Shown here in pieces: positions 21,001-36,000 of a stretch of 64,000 nt of DNA (position 1 is the first letter of the stretch; each line of letters starts with the position of its first letter). The position numbers were made by a program, and so were the translations under genes. Source of the stretch: Pararge aegeria. Taxonomy: Eukaryota; Arthropoda; Insecta; Lepidoptera; Nymphalidae. The notes below the pieces were generated by a model, which had not been told where the DNA came from, ran no database searches, and saw only the letters and a program-made list of their open reading frames with translations. The stretch is taken from positions 16,787,001 to 16,851,000 of the forward strand of contig NC_053187.1 of the NCBI RefSeq assembly GCF_905163445.1. Reading direction: 5' to 3'.

Positions 21001-24000
21001 TGTGAAACCAACTTCGAGGCGATGGAGCGCAGAGCTATGGTTGTAGTGCCGTCTAATATTTGCGCGAGCGGAGCTGCAAAATAAATGAACGTCTTGATTA
21101 ATATTTCCAATCCACGACACAAAATCTTAAGTCTATCAGAAAATATCCATATTTTATATCCATGTTTATGTATTTCTATTTATTTTCGAATAAATCATCA
21201 TCATCATCAACAGCCATTGTGCTGGATATAGGCTTCTTTCAAGCATGCCTACCTCTTTTCGGAGTTCGTCGCTCCATCTAGATGGGGGGCGTCCGACACT
21301 CCGCTTACGGACACGCGGTCTCCACTCGAGCACCTTTCGACTCCAACGTCCATCGGTCCTCCGACAAACGTGACACTGCCACTTCAGTATGCTAACACGA
21401 AAGGCTATGTCAGTTACTTTAGTTCTTTGGCGAATCACTTCGTTACGGATCTTATCCCTCAAAGAAATACCAAGCAAAGCTCTTTCCATAGCACGCCGAG
21501 CGACTTGAAGTTTGTGAATTAGCCTCGCTGTCAGTGTCCAAGTTTCGGCACCGTAAGTCATGACCGGCAGGACGCACTGATCGAAAACTTTTGTCTTCAG
21601 GCATTGCGGTATGGGTGATGAAAAGAATCGGCGGAGTTTGCCGAATATATATGTATATATAATTGCACTATCCCACTCTCATGCAGCTTTTCCTTCGGCC
21701 AGAGGTTGCTTGTAAGAGATTGCGTGCAGCAATAAGGCCGCCTTTGCATGCCTATAATTCTTGTTCTCTATTTTATGTATATTTTGATGTACATTTTGAT
21801 GTATCTTTTGATGACGGGCGATTGGCGCAGTTTGCAGCGACCCTGCTTTCTGAGTCCACGGCCGTGGGTTCGATTCCCACAATAATAATATTCATAAAAA
21901 TATTCATCAGTCATCTTAGTACCCATAACACAAGCTACGCTCACTTTGGGGCTGGGTGGCGATGTGTGTATTGTCGTAGTATATTTATTTATTTATTTAT
22001 GTTTGTGTGCAATAAAGTATTTCTTCTTCTTCTTCTTAATATTATAAATGCCAAAGTCATCATCATCCTCATACCGCCATTTCCGGCCCACTACAGGGCA
22101 CGGGTCTCCTCCTACAATGAGGAGGGATTAAGGCTGTAATCCACCACGCTGGCCCAATGGACTCCACACACCTTTGAGAACTGCATGAAGAACTCTCAGT
22201 CATGCTGGTTTCCTCACGATATTTTCCTCCACCGTTGAAGCAAGTGATATTTTAATTGCTTAAAACGCACATAACTTAGAAAAGTTATAAGTGCGTGCTG
22301 GGATTCGAACTCGACCCCCCGAAAGTGAAGTCGAAGTTCTACCCACTGGGCTATCACCGTTTCCTGCTAAATAATGCTAAAGTGAGTCTGTTTAATTACC
22401 CCTCAATTAACTACTACTCCGGAACACGACTAGTCGTATGACACAGCAAATCGTGACAAACGGCAAAACATTTAGCGGCGCGGCAGGGTGGTATTTCAAG
22501 CCACGGATCAAACCTACCACCTTTGTTTTGTTGCTCATTTTGCACCACCCAGGGGCCACGTGTAGGGTAATGAGGGTTCCAACCTATCTTTGGTAAAACC
22601 TACGGACGCGAGCAACTCTGACCCCTCCATTGTCTTTTAACAATGTTTGGCGCACCCACTGCACCGACCTTTACGAAATTTAGAACATATCATTTCGCAC
22701 CCTGATGAGGGACATACTATATTTTGTATGTTAGAGAAGTGTATAGTGGAATACATAAATGGAATACATGTTCGATTTTACCTGACTTGTGGGCTCTTCT
22801 TAGACCAGGGCGCGTTTGGAACCCTCCTACCTTTAGTTTTAAGTTAACGAATGCAGTTATCACCACACCATCACTAACATTAATGTAACATGTTAAATGT
22901 ATGAACGCTTCATAAGTGCCTGTAATAAGGTCTACATGATTAAAACATTTTTGAATTTTGATTCGGATTCGAATAAAAAAATCTTACCCATATACACTTC
23001 GGTGTTATTTCTTGCAAATGCTAGAACTAAGGATCCAGCTATCTTGCTGGTGGTCGCGATCACCCCGAGTATAGCATCATCGAGTTTTAACTTCTTACTG
23101 AACATGCTTATGGAGAACATGGTACCTGGAATAATTTAAAGGCAAGGTAAAATGACAGGAGATAATAAATGGCAGATAACAGAAGAACGCATGTAAGAAA
23201 AAAAATTACGTAGCGGTACATATTTGTGGAAATTGCTGGATAAGGAAAATTACTGGTAGATGAAAATTTTTTAGTATGAGAATACTTATTTTGTTTTAAA
23301 TTGAAAATAACTGCCTTGACTAGATTTGTTTCTCGGATAAGTACAAACTTTTAAGTCAGTTGATGTGTAGTACCCATCGGAGTTAGATAAAATGTCGTAG
23401 TTCCACACCTGCGTCTCGTAGAGAACATTAAGCACTGACAATCACTCGAACCTAGATATTCATCATCATTTGTTACCAGCCTACTACAATGCACGGGTCT
23501 CCTCTCGGAATGAGAAGGAGTTAGGCGTACTCCACCATGCTAACCAAGTGCGAATTAGTAGACTTCACACGCCTTTGAGATTACACTGAAGAACTCTCAG
23601 GGATACAGAGAGATACAGTCTCCGAATTTTTGAAATTTTTTTTATTTCTCTCCTATGATTAAAGATGACTGTGCTACAATGGGCTATCCATGCCCTCAGC
23701 TGCACAGCTAGAATACAGGAGACATAAATTGTTTCCCCCGATTGTATCCACAATTTATTTGGCCACCTTCCAAAGCTAAATAAGAATTTTACCCCCGTTT
23801 CACCATATTGTTATGAGATAATTTCCACTCGCGCGCCACTGTACGGAGGGTGAATAAAACTTGAAGAACAAAATATTAATAATTGATAATAAAAATAATA
23901 ATAATAGGCTTTATTGACCACAGCAACAATTGCAATAACATAAAGAAGACGAAAAAAACAGATAAACCGTTTAAATGTACTTTAAGTCTTTGTGGCAATG

Positions 24001-27000
24001 GTTCAGCTCTTCAGTTTTGTGAGGCAACAGATACCTGCCAAGGAATATTACAACGCAGATTTTTAATAGGTACCCAAGATTATAATTTTAATTTTAAGGC
24101 GCATTACTTCCTATCCGCGTGACGAGAATATCTCCTCTCCATACTAGATGTGCTGGGTCAGATAAGGTTTGTCTATGGAACTTCCAAATACTCACCGACA
24201 GCATGTGTGACGAGACTGTACGTTGAATATATACTGTACTTCACTTCGTTCCAGTTAAAACGGTATCGCGCAAAAATATACATTATACTCATTTCACCTG
24301 AAAAAGTTAAAAAGTCCATTAAGGCGAATACTCTGTGTCCCATGCATATTTAATTTGTATGAAATTATTATATACCCCGGCTTTAGGTTTTTTAAATTAA
24401 AAGCCATAATACCGACTGCAGATATACTTCACGCGTATTCCCGATAAGCTTTTATTTTAAAAGGAAGTCACAGTTATTACTATCATAAGATAAATAACGG
24501 TTTCAACTGAAAACTGACGGGAGATATATTTTGACCACGGTCAATTTAAAAAGCCTGTAATCTTCCTCTATAAAAAGGTCTACTTAAATCAGAGTTGAGT
24601 GCTGTTGTTGAAGCTCTACTCTTTCTATACTAAAAACATAGTATATTTTGAGTGTCGTTTTAGTTTCCACCAGTGTTTAGCTAAGCTAAGCTATATCTTA
24701 TATCTTTAAACGAGCAATTCTTGTATGTATATATATATATAATTGGAATCTCGGAATCGGCTCCAACGATTTTCATGAAATTTGATATACAGGGGGTTTC
24801 GGGGGCGATAAATCGATCTAGCTAGGATTCATTTTTAGAAAATGACATTTTATTTGTGTTTTTTCATTGGAAGAAAAATAACAAAAAGGTGGCGTTTGGG
24901 TAGTCCCAATTTAAACTGAAAAATATGACTTCCTGACATCTATTGGCGAATAATAATACTGTTTTTTTTTTTAATTGTGATAATTTTTATAAAAAATATA
25001 TATTTATAAAGATAAAAAAATGATTGTCAAAAATCTTATGTATGACTATATGTGTAGACGATGTAGCAGTACGCTGCATTCGAAATTTACGCGAGCGAAG
25101 CCGCAGGGCATATCTAGTAAATTTTTAAATCTTATTGATTGCACCTCTTTTCTATGTTTTTCCTTTTACGCCTTTGGTTGCCTGGAAGAAATCGCTATGT
25201 AGCGATAAAGCCACCAAACTGTACTCTCTTGCTCTGTATTTATATCTCTATAACTACTGTTTTTCTTTGGTGTACAGTAAAAGTGTATTCATTCATAAAT
25301 AAAAGGTTTTATGCATGGATATTATAAACATCCTATCCTATTTAAACCTATCCTTAGCTTGTTTAGTTAAGGATAGATTTATATATAGTATAACAGGTTA
25401 ATGGATTGGATGAATTTACTAAAATGGTGAGCACTAGCCTCGTTAAACTAGTGATAGTCACTAAGACACACACACACACTTTGCTGAGTCTCGTACAATA
25501 CTGAGGTGTATCGAAAAATGTTTCCATATTTATATTAAAAAATCTCCCGTATTTATGTTGAAATACCCAACGAAACAATATCATGAACACTGACTAAGAA
25601 TAAAATATAATTTAACAATTTCTTGAAAGTACTTATAAATTAAATACGAAATTATTTGCACACTTCAAAAAAAATGCTGGCACTCGTCAAGTTATAATTT
25701 ATAATTTTATTACTGTAACACTAGGTTTACAAAGTGTGTGAAAAAGTTAACAGTGAGTGAGCGTTCGCCTTAAAAATCATCCATCCATCAAAACGGGCGA
25801 AATCTGCGAAAGTGCTCTCACAGTATCATATTTGTTTCACTGTGATGGGACTAAATGTTTTATATCGCCGTGCAATTCAAAATGAACATCAAATGAAAAT
25901 CACGTATAAAATTCACACGGGGCAGATTGAATTTTATGTATGTGCTGGAAATTTGATGACTACCATCGGACCTTGTGGTTAGCACCTCAACTGACGGCTA
26001 TACGTTATGTTTTCGTTACCATTTGTAAAAAAAGAGAGCATATTAATATCTAATAATAATAAAAATTTTTGGTACCAAAGCTATAAAGTGCGCCTAGCAA
26101 AATCGAATAGCACAGGCAGGTAGGCGCAAAAGAGCGGATACAATTTAGTAAGGGACACTAATCAGAAGATGAACGCGAGCACGGAAAAGAAAGTAGAAGA
26201 TATACTTACCCTTTTAAGGAAGGTAGGGCAACCGCTCATTAAGAATTTCTCTAAAATCTACCCTAAGTGGGTGGAACAGGGATCAGAAGTTTGCATGAAA
26301 GACTTTTAGTTAAAGGTTTAAAGTTGCATAGTTTTAAATTATATACCTCTAAAAGCACTTTTTAAAAGTACCCACCCTCAAGGATGCCAAATAAAAGTTT
26401 GTGTGGAAATGTCGTGAGCAACCGCTAATTATGTTATACCTATATATATATACCTCTAAAAAGATTTTTTTAAGGCTCTACGTAAAGCTGTGCTTAAGTT
26501 AATTTTCATTCATTACCCGCATCATCTTTCAAATATTTAAAATGAAAGCCCTTTAGAAACCATTGCCTAACGGAAGTAGGTATAAAGTGTAGTGAAGGCT
26601 GAAGCTGTCATTTTTCATTCAATCCATGGGAGTGTTTCGAGGAGCGTCAATTACTGAATTGAGCTGACATTAATGGAGTTACTGCGCGAAATGTTCCCGC
26701 TATAGTCTAGGAGCTGGTGTTCGCATAAAGTCTCGTGATTGCACACTAAAAAAACAGAGTTTTCTTTTTTTATCTACTGCTTATTTCTATTCATTCATTT
26801 GTTTCGTCATCAATATCATCAACATTATCAACCCATCAGAATGAGAAGAGTTTATAGGCCGAAGATATTTTCTGTATATATATATATATAGTGTTTCTTT
26901 TGGAAGTCTCGAATGTGATAACAATTTAACTTGGGTACACAAAACCTAATTATTAAGAGAATATATATTTATCATAGGTACCTTATATTATAGGTAAACT

Positions 27001-30000
27001 ATAAAAAAAAATATTCTTACTTACGAGATAAAAAAAGCTTCGTTTGACATTAATAATAAAAAACACTTACATAAAAAGGAAACTTATTTTTGATTGTTGC
27101 AAAAACTAACATATGTTACCTAATTTTGATATGTGTAGATATGGAGACCACCGACCACAATATCACCTGATGGATTGTATCTTCATTTTAGCCTAAAATA
27201 GGCCTATCATATAGACTGTATGAATAAGAACGCAAGGACCTCGGTAGGGCACTCCAAATCGCAAGCGCGCGGATATGTGAGTTGGTGTGATATGAACAGA
27301 TGTTAGGTGGTAAAATGATAAGCATAATTTAAAATAATAATTAAAATAACTACAATAAAACTACGATAAAAATAAGTCATAAAAATTACATACAAAAAAT
27401 TGTGAAATTATGATAATAATTATTCAGGTCTTTGTTAGACTTTAGTGAGTCGCCATCTCTTAGCCTAAAAGATAACATCACAGCGTCATTCGATAAATAA
27501 TAAAATAAATAAACGAGGTCATTGGGGAGGGGACACCAGAAAGCTATTTAATAATCTCACTAATACTCGATTTAGAGTTAAGATTAAGTCTCTAGACTTT
27601 ATTTAACATTTCAGGTAATTGGTTGATACCATGGTGAAAATGATGTGGAAAAAACTTCACGCCGTTTGGTCATTATCTCTCCTCTTCCAGAAAGTGTACG
27701 AGGTGACTAAGGTAATTTAAAAGAGAACGGGCACTAGCGTACTCTGTGCTACTACCACTTTCTACTGCGATCACCAACACGTTTGCCCAGCGTGATGATT
27801 ATATGAGCAAACGCTCCTATTTGAAGATGTCTTGAGTCAACCAGTGGACTATTGGATAGAAGCAGGCGTTAATTTGCGGAAACCCATGACATATTATGTA
27901 AATTAAGCTTAATTTGCTATACTCCGCGAAAAGCAGGAGAATCTGTGTGGTATAATTTGTAATTTCTTCAAACCTTATACTCCACACCAAACAGATCTTC
28001 GGCAATGAAGGGTACACAACGCACGTTTCGTTTCGAAACCGGAGCATCCTCAGGAGATGTTGACTTTACAATGAATTTGTTATAGTTGTTTGTTGTGTTG
28101 CTTTTGTATAGTTGTTATATGAATTGTTAAGTGAAAAAAGTAAAATAAAGATGCTTAATTCGATGGTAGGAGAGCCGTAGCTTAATTGGAAAAAGCGCTC
28201 ATGCTGCGATTGCAAGAGAGTCGCAGGTTCAAATCCTGTCGGTTCCGAAAATTTTTATATGCATATGAAATTTATAAAATTAAGCTTAATTTTCATAATA
28301 TTAAGCAGTGGCTATTGATGATGTCGAAAACATTGGCTGTTTCGTATTGACCAATATAAATACGAACACGAATATAAATATAAAGAAACTTTGACTTTGA
28401 TATTGAAACCGCAAAACCGCAGCACAACACGCAAGAGCAATTCAAAATCGCGCATAATTTAATAGATTTCTATAGTTTGCGAATCGTTGTGCGGTTTTAC
28501 ACCGCGCGGCATAAAGTTGCGGTTTTAGGGCGTACCCACTATGCAAATAGATTCTAAAGGGCTCCATACATGCAATTCGTCGCAAGTGTTTTGTGTAACA
28601 AGATCGCTTGGATGGCTGCTATTAAAACACTTTTCTAACTGGAAAAGTACCTACATAGTCAGTATTACTGAAAATGTTTTAATAGTTCGATATAAATTAT
28701 GATTATTATTGTTTTTGTATAGTTTAACGGTAATTTATTTCAATATTAAAAACTTTTGTCATATATAATTTCTTTATGTTTTGTTTTTAAAACTTAATTA
28801 CAAAATGGTTAAAACATTACAATTCATGTAATAATAAAAATTATTATAAAATTACAGATTTGTATGACATTCAGAAAGTGTACGGTTAGGTTAGGTATAA
28901 AATATTTAATTTGATTTGGCTTGATTTGAGTGAAAGATTACGGCGCACATTAATCCTTCAATACTGATTATTTTCATCACAAAGAGATGCTCCGAGAATC
29001 AGCTATAATGGCGAGCAATTATCATCATCATAGCTCTCTAAGGACTCTAAGCTTTCTTATCAGGCCCATAGTTAGCGACTAGAGTTAACAAGGATGCTTG
29101 GAAGCAGGCCGCTCCGCTCTCATCTCTCACAAGATAGAAAAATTCTGAAGATTGTAAACTGTAAAATGATGTTAAAAAGAGCAATTTTCTGAGTTTCTCG
29201 GTAGATAGATACCGCCTTATGAACCGGTGGTAGAGTCACTACAAACAGACTGAATATATTTTTCAAAAAACCTTAAAAACTAGGCCTACTTGAAAAAAAA
29301 AATTTGAATTTTTCAATTTTGAATTTGAGTTAACTAGTAGGTAGTTAAACTTTACAAGTAACACTGTGAGATAGCGATATAAATTTTTCTAAAACCTATA
29401 ACCGTTTAAACAGTCTTACCTTTTGTCTTAAGTTAACGAATTATCACCTTCATCTCTGTACTGTCAATTAGACAAGTTTTTAAGTACCATCGCAACAAAA
29501 GTGCCGTATATTTGTAAAAAATAGAACTTGCCAACAGAATATACAGAATATGCAATGTGTAACAGAATAAAGAAATACTGTCGAAGGGTGCATAAGTAAA
29601 TTTCAAAAGGAATCACCCGGTAAAAATATTAAATCAAAAATGGTATATTTATTTTTCCATACAAACTAATTAAAAACATTCTCAAGTTTTTATGACAACC
29701 CTAATAGAGATAAAAAACCGACACGTACATAGTACCGACGCGTACGAAATAAAGTGCCAGGAGTCACTTCATTTTACTTTTGCATGTGGTGTTAGGGCTG
29801 TATCTGAATTCTTTCAGTAAAATCTATGGCAATGGTTTACTCAAAAACTTTAAACCTTTCGGTTCCACAGATAAGTCACAAAGATAGTAAATGTACCTCT
29901 AAAGCCTCTGAAGTATAATTTCGATTTTGATTAGCACGTCGTTACTTAGAATTTCGATTAAAATATCAGTTAGTATGACCAAAAATAATGAGAGCCCAAT

Positions 30001-33000
30001 GGACTTTTAGGACCCAAAGCGCTGCAGTGGCGACCCCAAACTGGAAAACGCAACAGTTTCCTTATTTTTTCTCCCTGAATCGCAATTCTCGCGGGAAAAA
30101 ACCGCGCGTTAATCGCAAGTGTGTCTAGCAATACAGTAAGTGCATATTAATGTATGTTCTATGCTTATAGGTACAATAAACAACTGAACAATGACATAAT
30201 CGCTCCATTTAGATACCCGCGACTGATCTTATTGTTTGTATATTGAACTAAACTGATATATTGCTTTGTATCATCATTACCATCATCAATAGTCTGTGTG
30301 CTTACAGTCCACTGCTGAACTAAAGGCCTCTCCCATTGGGAGTGTTTGCCTGAAAGGAGAGATAATGACCATTCAAATTTAAAAAAAAAACTTTAGTGGA
30401 ATGACCATTAAAGTTTTTTTTTTTCTCCTTCCAGTGTGTTTTTTCTTCTACGTTTCTGAACGAACTGCTAACGTTTGGCGTTTGGAACGCTCTTCCGGCT
30501 TCGGTGTTTCCTGATACAAATTAACAGCTTTCAAGGTAACAGTGAATAGGCATTTGCTAGGCAAGCGCACCCTAACTTAGACCGCATCATTGCTTTATAT
30601 CAAAATTCAAAATTCAAAATTCATTTATTTCAAGTAGGCCTAATACAAGCACTTTTGAAACGTCAAGTCTGTCCGTGTGTAGTGACTCTACCACCGGTTC
30701 GGAAAGCAGATTCTACCGAGAAGAAGCCGGCAAGAAACTCAGCAGTTTTTTTTTCCAACATCAAAAATTTACATTTTGCATTTTTAATTTTTCTATCTTG
30801 TGAGAGATGAAAGCGGACCCGGATGCTTCCAAGCAACCTTGTCATTAAGAAACTCATCAATTGTATAATAACCTCGCTGTAATAAATGTGTTTTAACACA
30901 TTCTTCAAACTTATGCATTGGTCAGGTCCTAAATTACCTTAGGAATCATATTATAAAAGCGTATACTCAATCCCACAAATGACTTCTGCATCTTTCGCAG
31001 ACGATATGCAGATGTCACTAATTTATGACCATTTCTTGTAAGACGACTGTTTATATCCACTTTTTGGTTAATAATTCTAATATGTTGTCTTACAAATACT
31101 ATATTGTTATAAATATAGTAGTATCAGGCATGATAGTTGTCAAGCGCAAGTCAATGAAGTACAAAAAAAAAGCAATTGATATTTTAATTACGTTAAAGGC
31201 ACATAACTTAGAAAAGTTAGAGGTGCGTCCTGGGATTGAACTGGGCCCCCAGAAAGTAAAGCCGAGCTCCTGCCATGCGATGCTTTCAGGAATTTTGAAT
31301 TGAATTTCTTGTCATTAACATACTGTGCTAATTATCGTCAAAGCCCACAGACTCATAAAGGATCAGCATGGTGGATATGTCCTTAAACCATCTCTCATTA
31401 TGAGTGAGGAGCCATGTGCCGGGAGCAGAGGGACGAGGTTGACGTTAGATATCAAATTAAAAAACGCACTAATTTAGGAACCTCCCCTTTTCTTCTAATT
31501 CGGTTAAAGAGTTACTTTACATAGTATTATCTGTGCACTTCATCTAGTCTAACAGCTACCGCATTCAGTGATAAATATTACATTGTCTTATTAGCACAAT
31601 AGCTATATTGTTTTAAAATATTAGTCATAGATCTATATTATATATTATCAACAGCAATTCGTCAGCGCACATTTAAAATATGTTTTCCCATACAAACTTT
31701 TATCCATTGGTCTGCGACCTACCGCATAGCAACGCCCGCCTGTTCGGTTTTGCTTAGCGTTGTTGCTTACTTTTTTATATTTCCTGACTTCTAAGGCATC
31801 AATATAAATTAAATTAACATAAAATAAATGTATCCTAACGTAGTCGTCTTAGTTTTACTACTAACAGATTGGCCACAGTGGCCATTAAAGAAATTTAATG
31901 TATTATTGTTATTAATATAAGAAAAGGCTAGCGAGTTCGGTTCGGTTCTATTTAATATGCAAATATACTTAATAACATCGCTTATAAGAAGCAGTAAAAT
32001 CAAAAACACCTTAAGCCTACCTTTATATATTGGTATAAATAGATATATACTACCACAATACACACATCGCCATCTAGCCCCAAAGTAAGCGTAGCTTGTG
32101 TTATGGGTACTAAGATAGCTGATGAATAATTTTATGAATAAAATACACAGAAATACTTATAATATACAGATAAACACCCAGACACTGAAAAACATTAATG
32201 TTCATCACACAAGCATTTTCCAGTTGTAGGAATCGAACCCACAGCTTTGGACTCAGGAAGCAGGGTCGCTGCCCACTGCGCCAGTCGGCCCACTGTAGGA
32301 CACGGGACTCCCTTCAGGATGAAAAGGATTAAGGCCTTAGTCGACCATGCGGGCCGAGTGCAGATTGGTCTAAATCAAACTTAAATATTTCTTTATTCAA
32401 GTAAGCACATCCATGGCACTTTTGATGCGTTAATTACGTACAAAATATGTCCATAATAATAATAATAATCATTTATTTCAGGCTTTACCCATAAAATTTA
32501 ACATCATTTACGAAATAAAATAAAATAAAATAGTATAATAATAGTATTGCGTCATGACCGGCGTAAACCTAAAACTAAAGTTACTGGTCTAAAATGAAGC
32601 CCAGAACAACCTCAGCAGAGTATTTTTTTTGTTGTAACCATCTCACATTGTCATTTGGTCAACTGCACACGTTTTTGAGAACATTATGGAGAACTCTTAG
32701 GCAGGCTGGGTTCCTTACGATGTCTTCCCTCACCGATAAAGTTATATTTTAATTGATTCAATTACAAAACGCACATAACGCCGAAAAGTTATAGGTACGA
32801 GCTGGACATCGAACTCGGTCCACTCGAAACGCTACAACCACTGGGCTATTACTGCTGCTAGGCTATCACCTAGTACAGTAAGAGAAAATTACAAGCAGTA
32901 GGTAATCTACGAAACCGAGTGATATTTAATTGATTCAAATTTATAAAATATTGGTATGGATGCATAGATTTACAGATACTACATAATGTTATGCGCATAC

Positions 33001-36000
33001 GCATGTATGACCTGTTTGAATGAGCAGACGCAAAAACCCAAACACAATGGCGCAATCACCCACGCGCGCTCCCGGCTTGCACTATTATAAATTTTGACGT
33101 CGCATAAAGTCCTATCCACATATATAATTCCCCTAGTTTACGATTTAGATTGTTTGTTTTAATTCCTACGTGCTTACATTTTCAACCGGAGGCAAAGATA
33201 TGTTCCTTATTTCGGACTTACTTTTGAGGACATAGTTTACAGACGCTTTAGGGAAGCGCGGCAAAAAAATCTCGACTTAATATAAGTTCTTCTTATATGT
33301 ATAGTATCTATAGTTATTTTCATACATTGTATAGTATTTTATGTGTTTTAATATGGATGCATCAGTTGCCTGAAATAAATAAATAAAGACACGAAAAGAA
33401 TCTAACGTATTTTGAGGTAGTTGAAGAGCAAAGTAATGGAGAGGTGAATGTTCCAATTGATGACATAGGGATCTGAAACGGGGTAATATGGGTCTTATAA
33501 GAAGGCTCAGAGTCACTAAGCGGGCGATGGAGAGAGCTAGGAGTATCTCTACGTGATCAAATAAGAAATGAGAAGATCCGTAGAAGAACTAGAGTTAATG
33601 ACATCGCGAGTCGCGAAGCTGAAGATGCAATGGGTGGGTCACATAGCTCGGAAAACCGATGGCGACCTCGCAACGGTAAAAGCAGCGTTGGTCGGACCCT
33701 GAGGTGGACAGACGTCATCAAGCGAGTCGCAGGCATCCGCTGGAAACAAGTGGCTAAGGAACTTGGATTTTAGAGCTCCCTACAAAATACCTATGTCCAG
33801 CAATGGACGCCAATCGGTTGAAGTGAAGGTGATGATGAGATATTAAGGGTCTTACAAATAAATGTGGCATAACACACACGTCACAACGTCACTAAGTGTA
33901 TGCAGTGTTCAATCACACCCCAAATAAATAAATATAAATAAATATACTACGACAATGCACACATCGCCATCTAGCCCCAAAGTAAGCGTAGCTTGTGTTA
34001 TGGGTACTAACATAACTGATGAATTTTTTTTATGAATAATATACATAAATACTTATAATATTATATAGATAAACACTCAGCACTAGAAAACGTTCATGTT
34101 CAAATGACAGCAACTGTCAGTTTCAGAGCGTGACACTACGTTCCCGGTTACCGGGTACCAGGTTCCCTTTTCAGAATGAGGGCTCATCAACAGCAACAAC
34201 AACAACCAACAACATCAACAACCAACAACATCAACAACCCATGATGTTGTTGGTTGTTGTTGTTGCTGTTGATTTTTTAATAACAGCTCCACCGATTTCG
34301 ATAAAATTTAAATGAGACCACTTGGAAAGTATGCCCTATAAAACAAAAAAAGAATTTTCAAATCGGTTCAGGCGTCTTCGAGTTATCGGGTCGGGTCTTC
34401 GGGTAACATACATAAAAAATAAGATTCCGACGAATTGAGAACCTCCTTATTTTTGAAGTCGGTTGAAGATAATGTATACTGATAAATAAAAGGTCACGTC
34501 TTTTATATGATGCTGATCAATTAGCAACTTGTTATATAATTACAATACAAGACAGATGTTCATAGCGGTCGACTGATGTGTGCGGATAGGCCTTATGCGA
34601 GAGCGTAACTCACATTAAAACAGGATGCAAATTAAGCTCTTTTAGAGCATACATTAAGTTTTTGCTATAACATTTAAATATTTTGTTGTCTTATCAATAA
34701 CTTGTAATTCATAGGGTTTCGTTGTTTGATTTTGTTAACCCCCGACGCAAAAACTACGGGGTGTTATAAGTTCGACGAGTCTATGTATATGAGTGTGTGC
34801 GTCTGTCTGTGGCATCGTATTTCCGGAACAGATGAACCGGTTTTTATTTTGTTGTTTTTTGTTTTGAACCTTAAATTAGTCGGGAGTGTTCTTGGCTACG
34901 TTTCATGGAAGTCAGTCCAAGATGGCCACCGCCGCTAAATGGCGGTTTTAATATATTTTCTAAACTCCATCAATATGGGTATCAAATGAAAGGGCTTGAC
35001 TAGTAGAATACTAAACATATGTCAAATGACAAATCCGAGATGGTCTCAAAACGAATTACATATTTCACAACTCCCTATATATAAGTGCAAAATAAAAGGA
35101 CCTAACTAGTGGAATAATGTACACTATATTAAAATTGGGGGTTTTTAATTTTTATATTTCATAAATATACTACCAAACAGAACTCTCATTTCTCCACGCA
35201 GACTCGCACTTGATCGCTTTTTACTTATAATTATTTATTTATTCAAATAATTTATTTTATGTATTTACATAACGCCTTGACGAATATTATCACTTAACTA
35301 GAAACTAAAAAAAAATATCTGTAGTAATAAAATTAAAGAGATTGTTTATTGTTTTATTTGAAAGCGCTTATCTCCGGAACTACCAGTAAGATACAAAAAA
35401 AAATTATTACAAAGTCGTATGCCATATTGTTCGACGCAGAAAAAAAAAAGAAAAATATAAGACGGGTTGCGCCTTACTTTAAGTCCGATCGCAAAATAGC
35501 TTTAGTACGGACCATATGATAGAGCCAAACTACTGTGGGTGGAGTATCTGCTAAGCCCACTCCCACTGATATTACAGCGAGGTCATGTTTGTGCGCAAGT
35601 TTTTACCAACTAACGGCCGCTCTACACGTTACGTTCCGGCAGCGGTACGACGCAGGAGCGATGCTTCTGCGGCTTTGTTATCAACATCAACCTATTAACG
35701 GCTCAGTACCTGTACTCGGCACGGGTCTCCTTATCATAATAAGAGGCTTTGGATGTAGTCCATCACGCTGGCCCAGTGCGGATTGGTGGACTTCATACGC
35801 CTTTTAGAAGATTGTGGAGATCTCTCAGGCGTGCGCACGATGTTTCCCGTCATGGTTTTTAATACGAGCATAATTGTATAAATTAAAAACGCACATTACT
35901 CTGGAAAGTTAGAGGAGTGTGCCGGGGTACAAGGTCCCCCCGAAAGAGAACCGAAGCCTAACCACTAGGCTACTACTAGGCTAGCAGGCATAATAGTACG

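Noticed and set aside
21663..22139. 158-codon plus-strand frame, the second-longest of the window
   Set aside because: Crosses a LINE tail, a SINE A and the start of a SINE D; purely repeat-derived.
22897..23139. Plus-strand open frame
   Set aside because: Antisense shadow of gene 2 exon 3 and its flanks.
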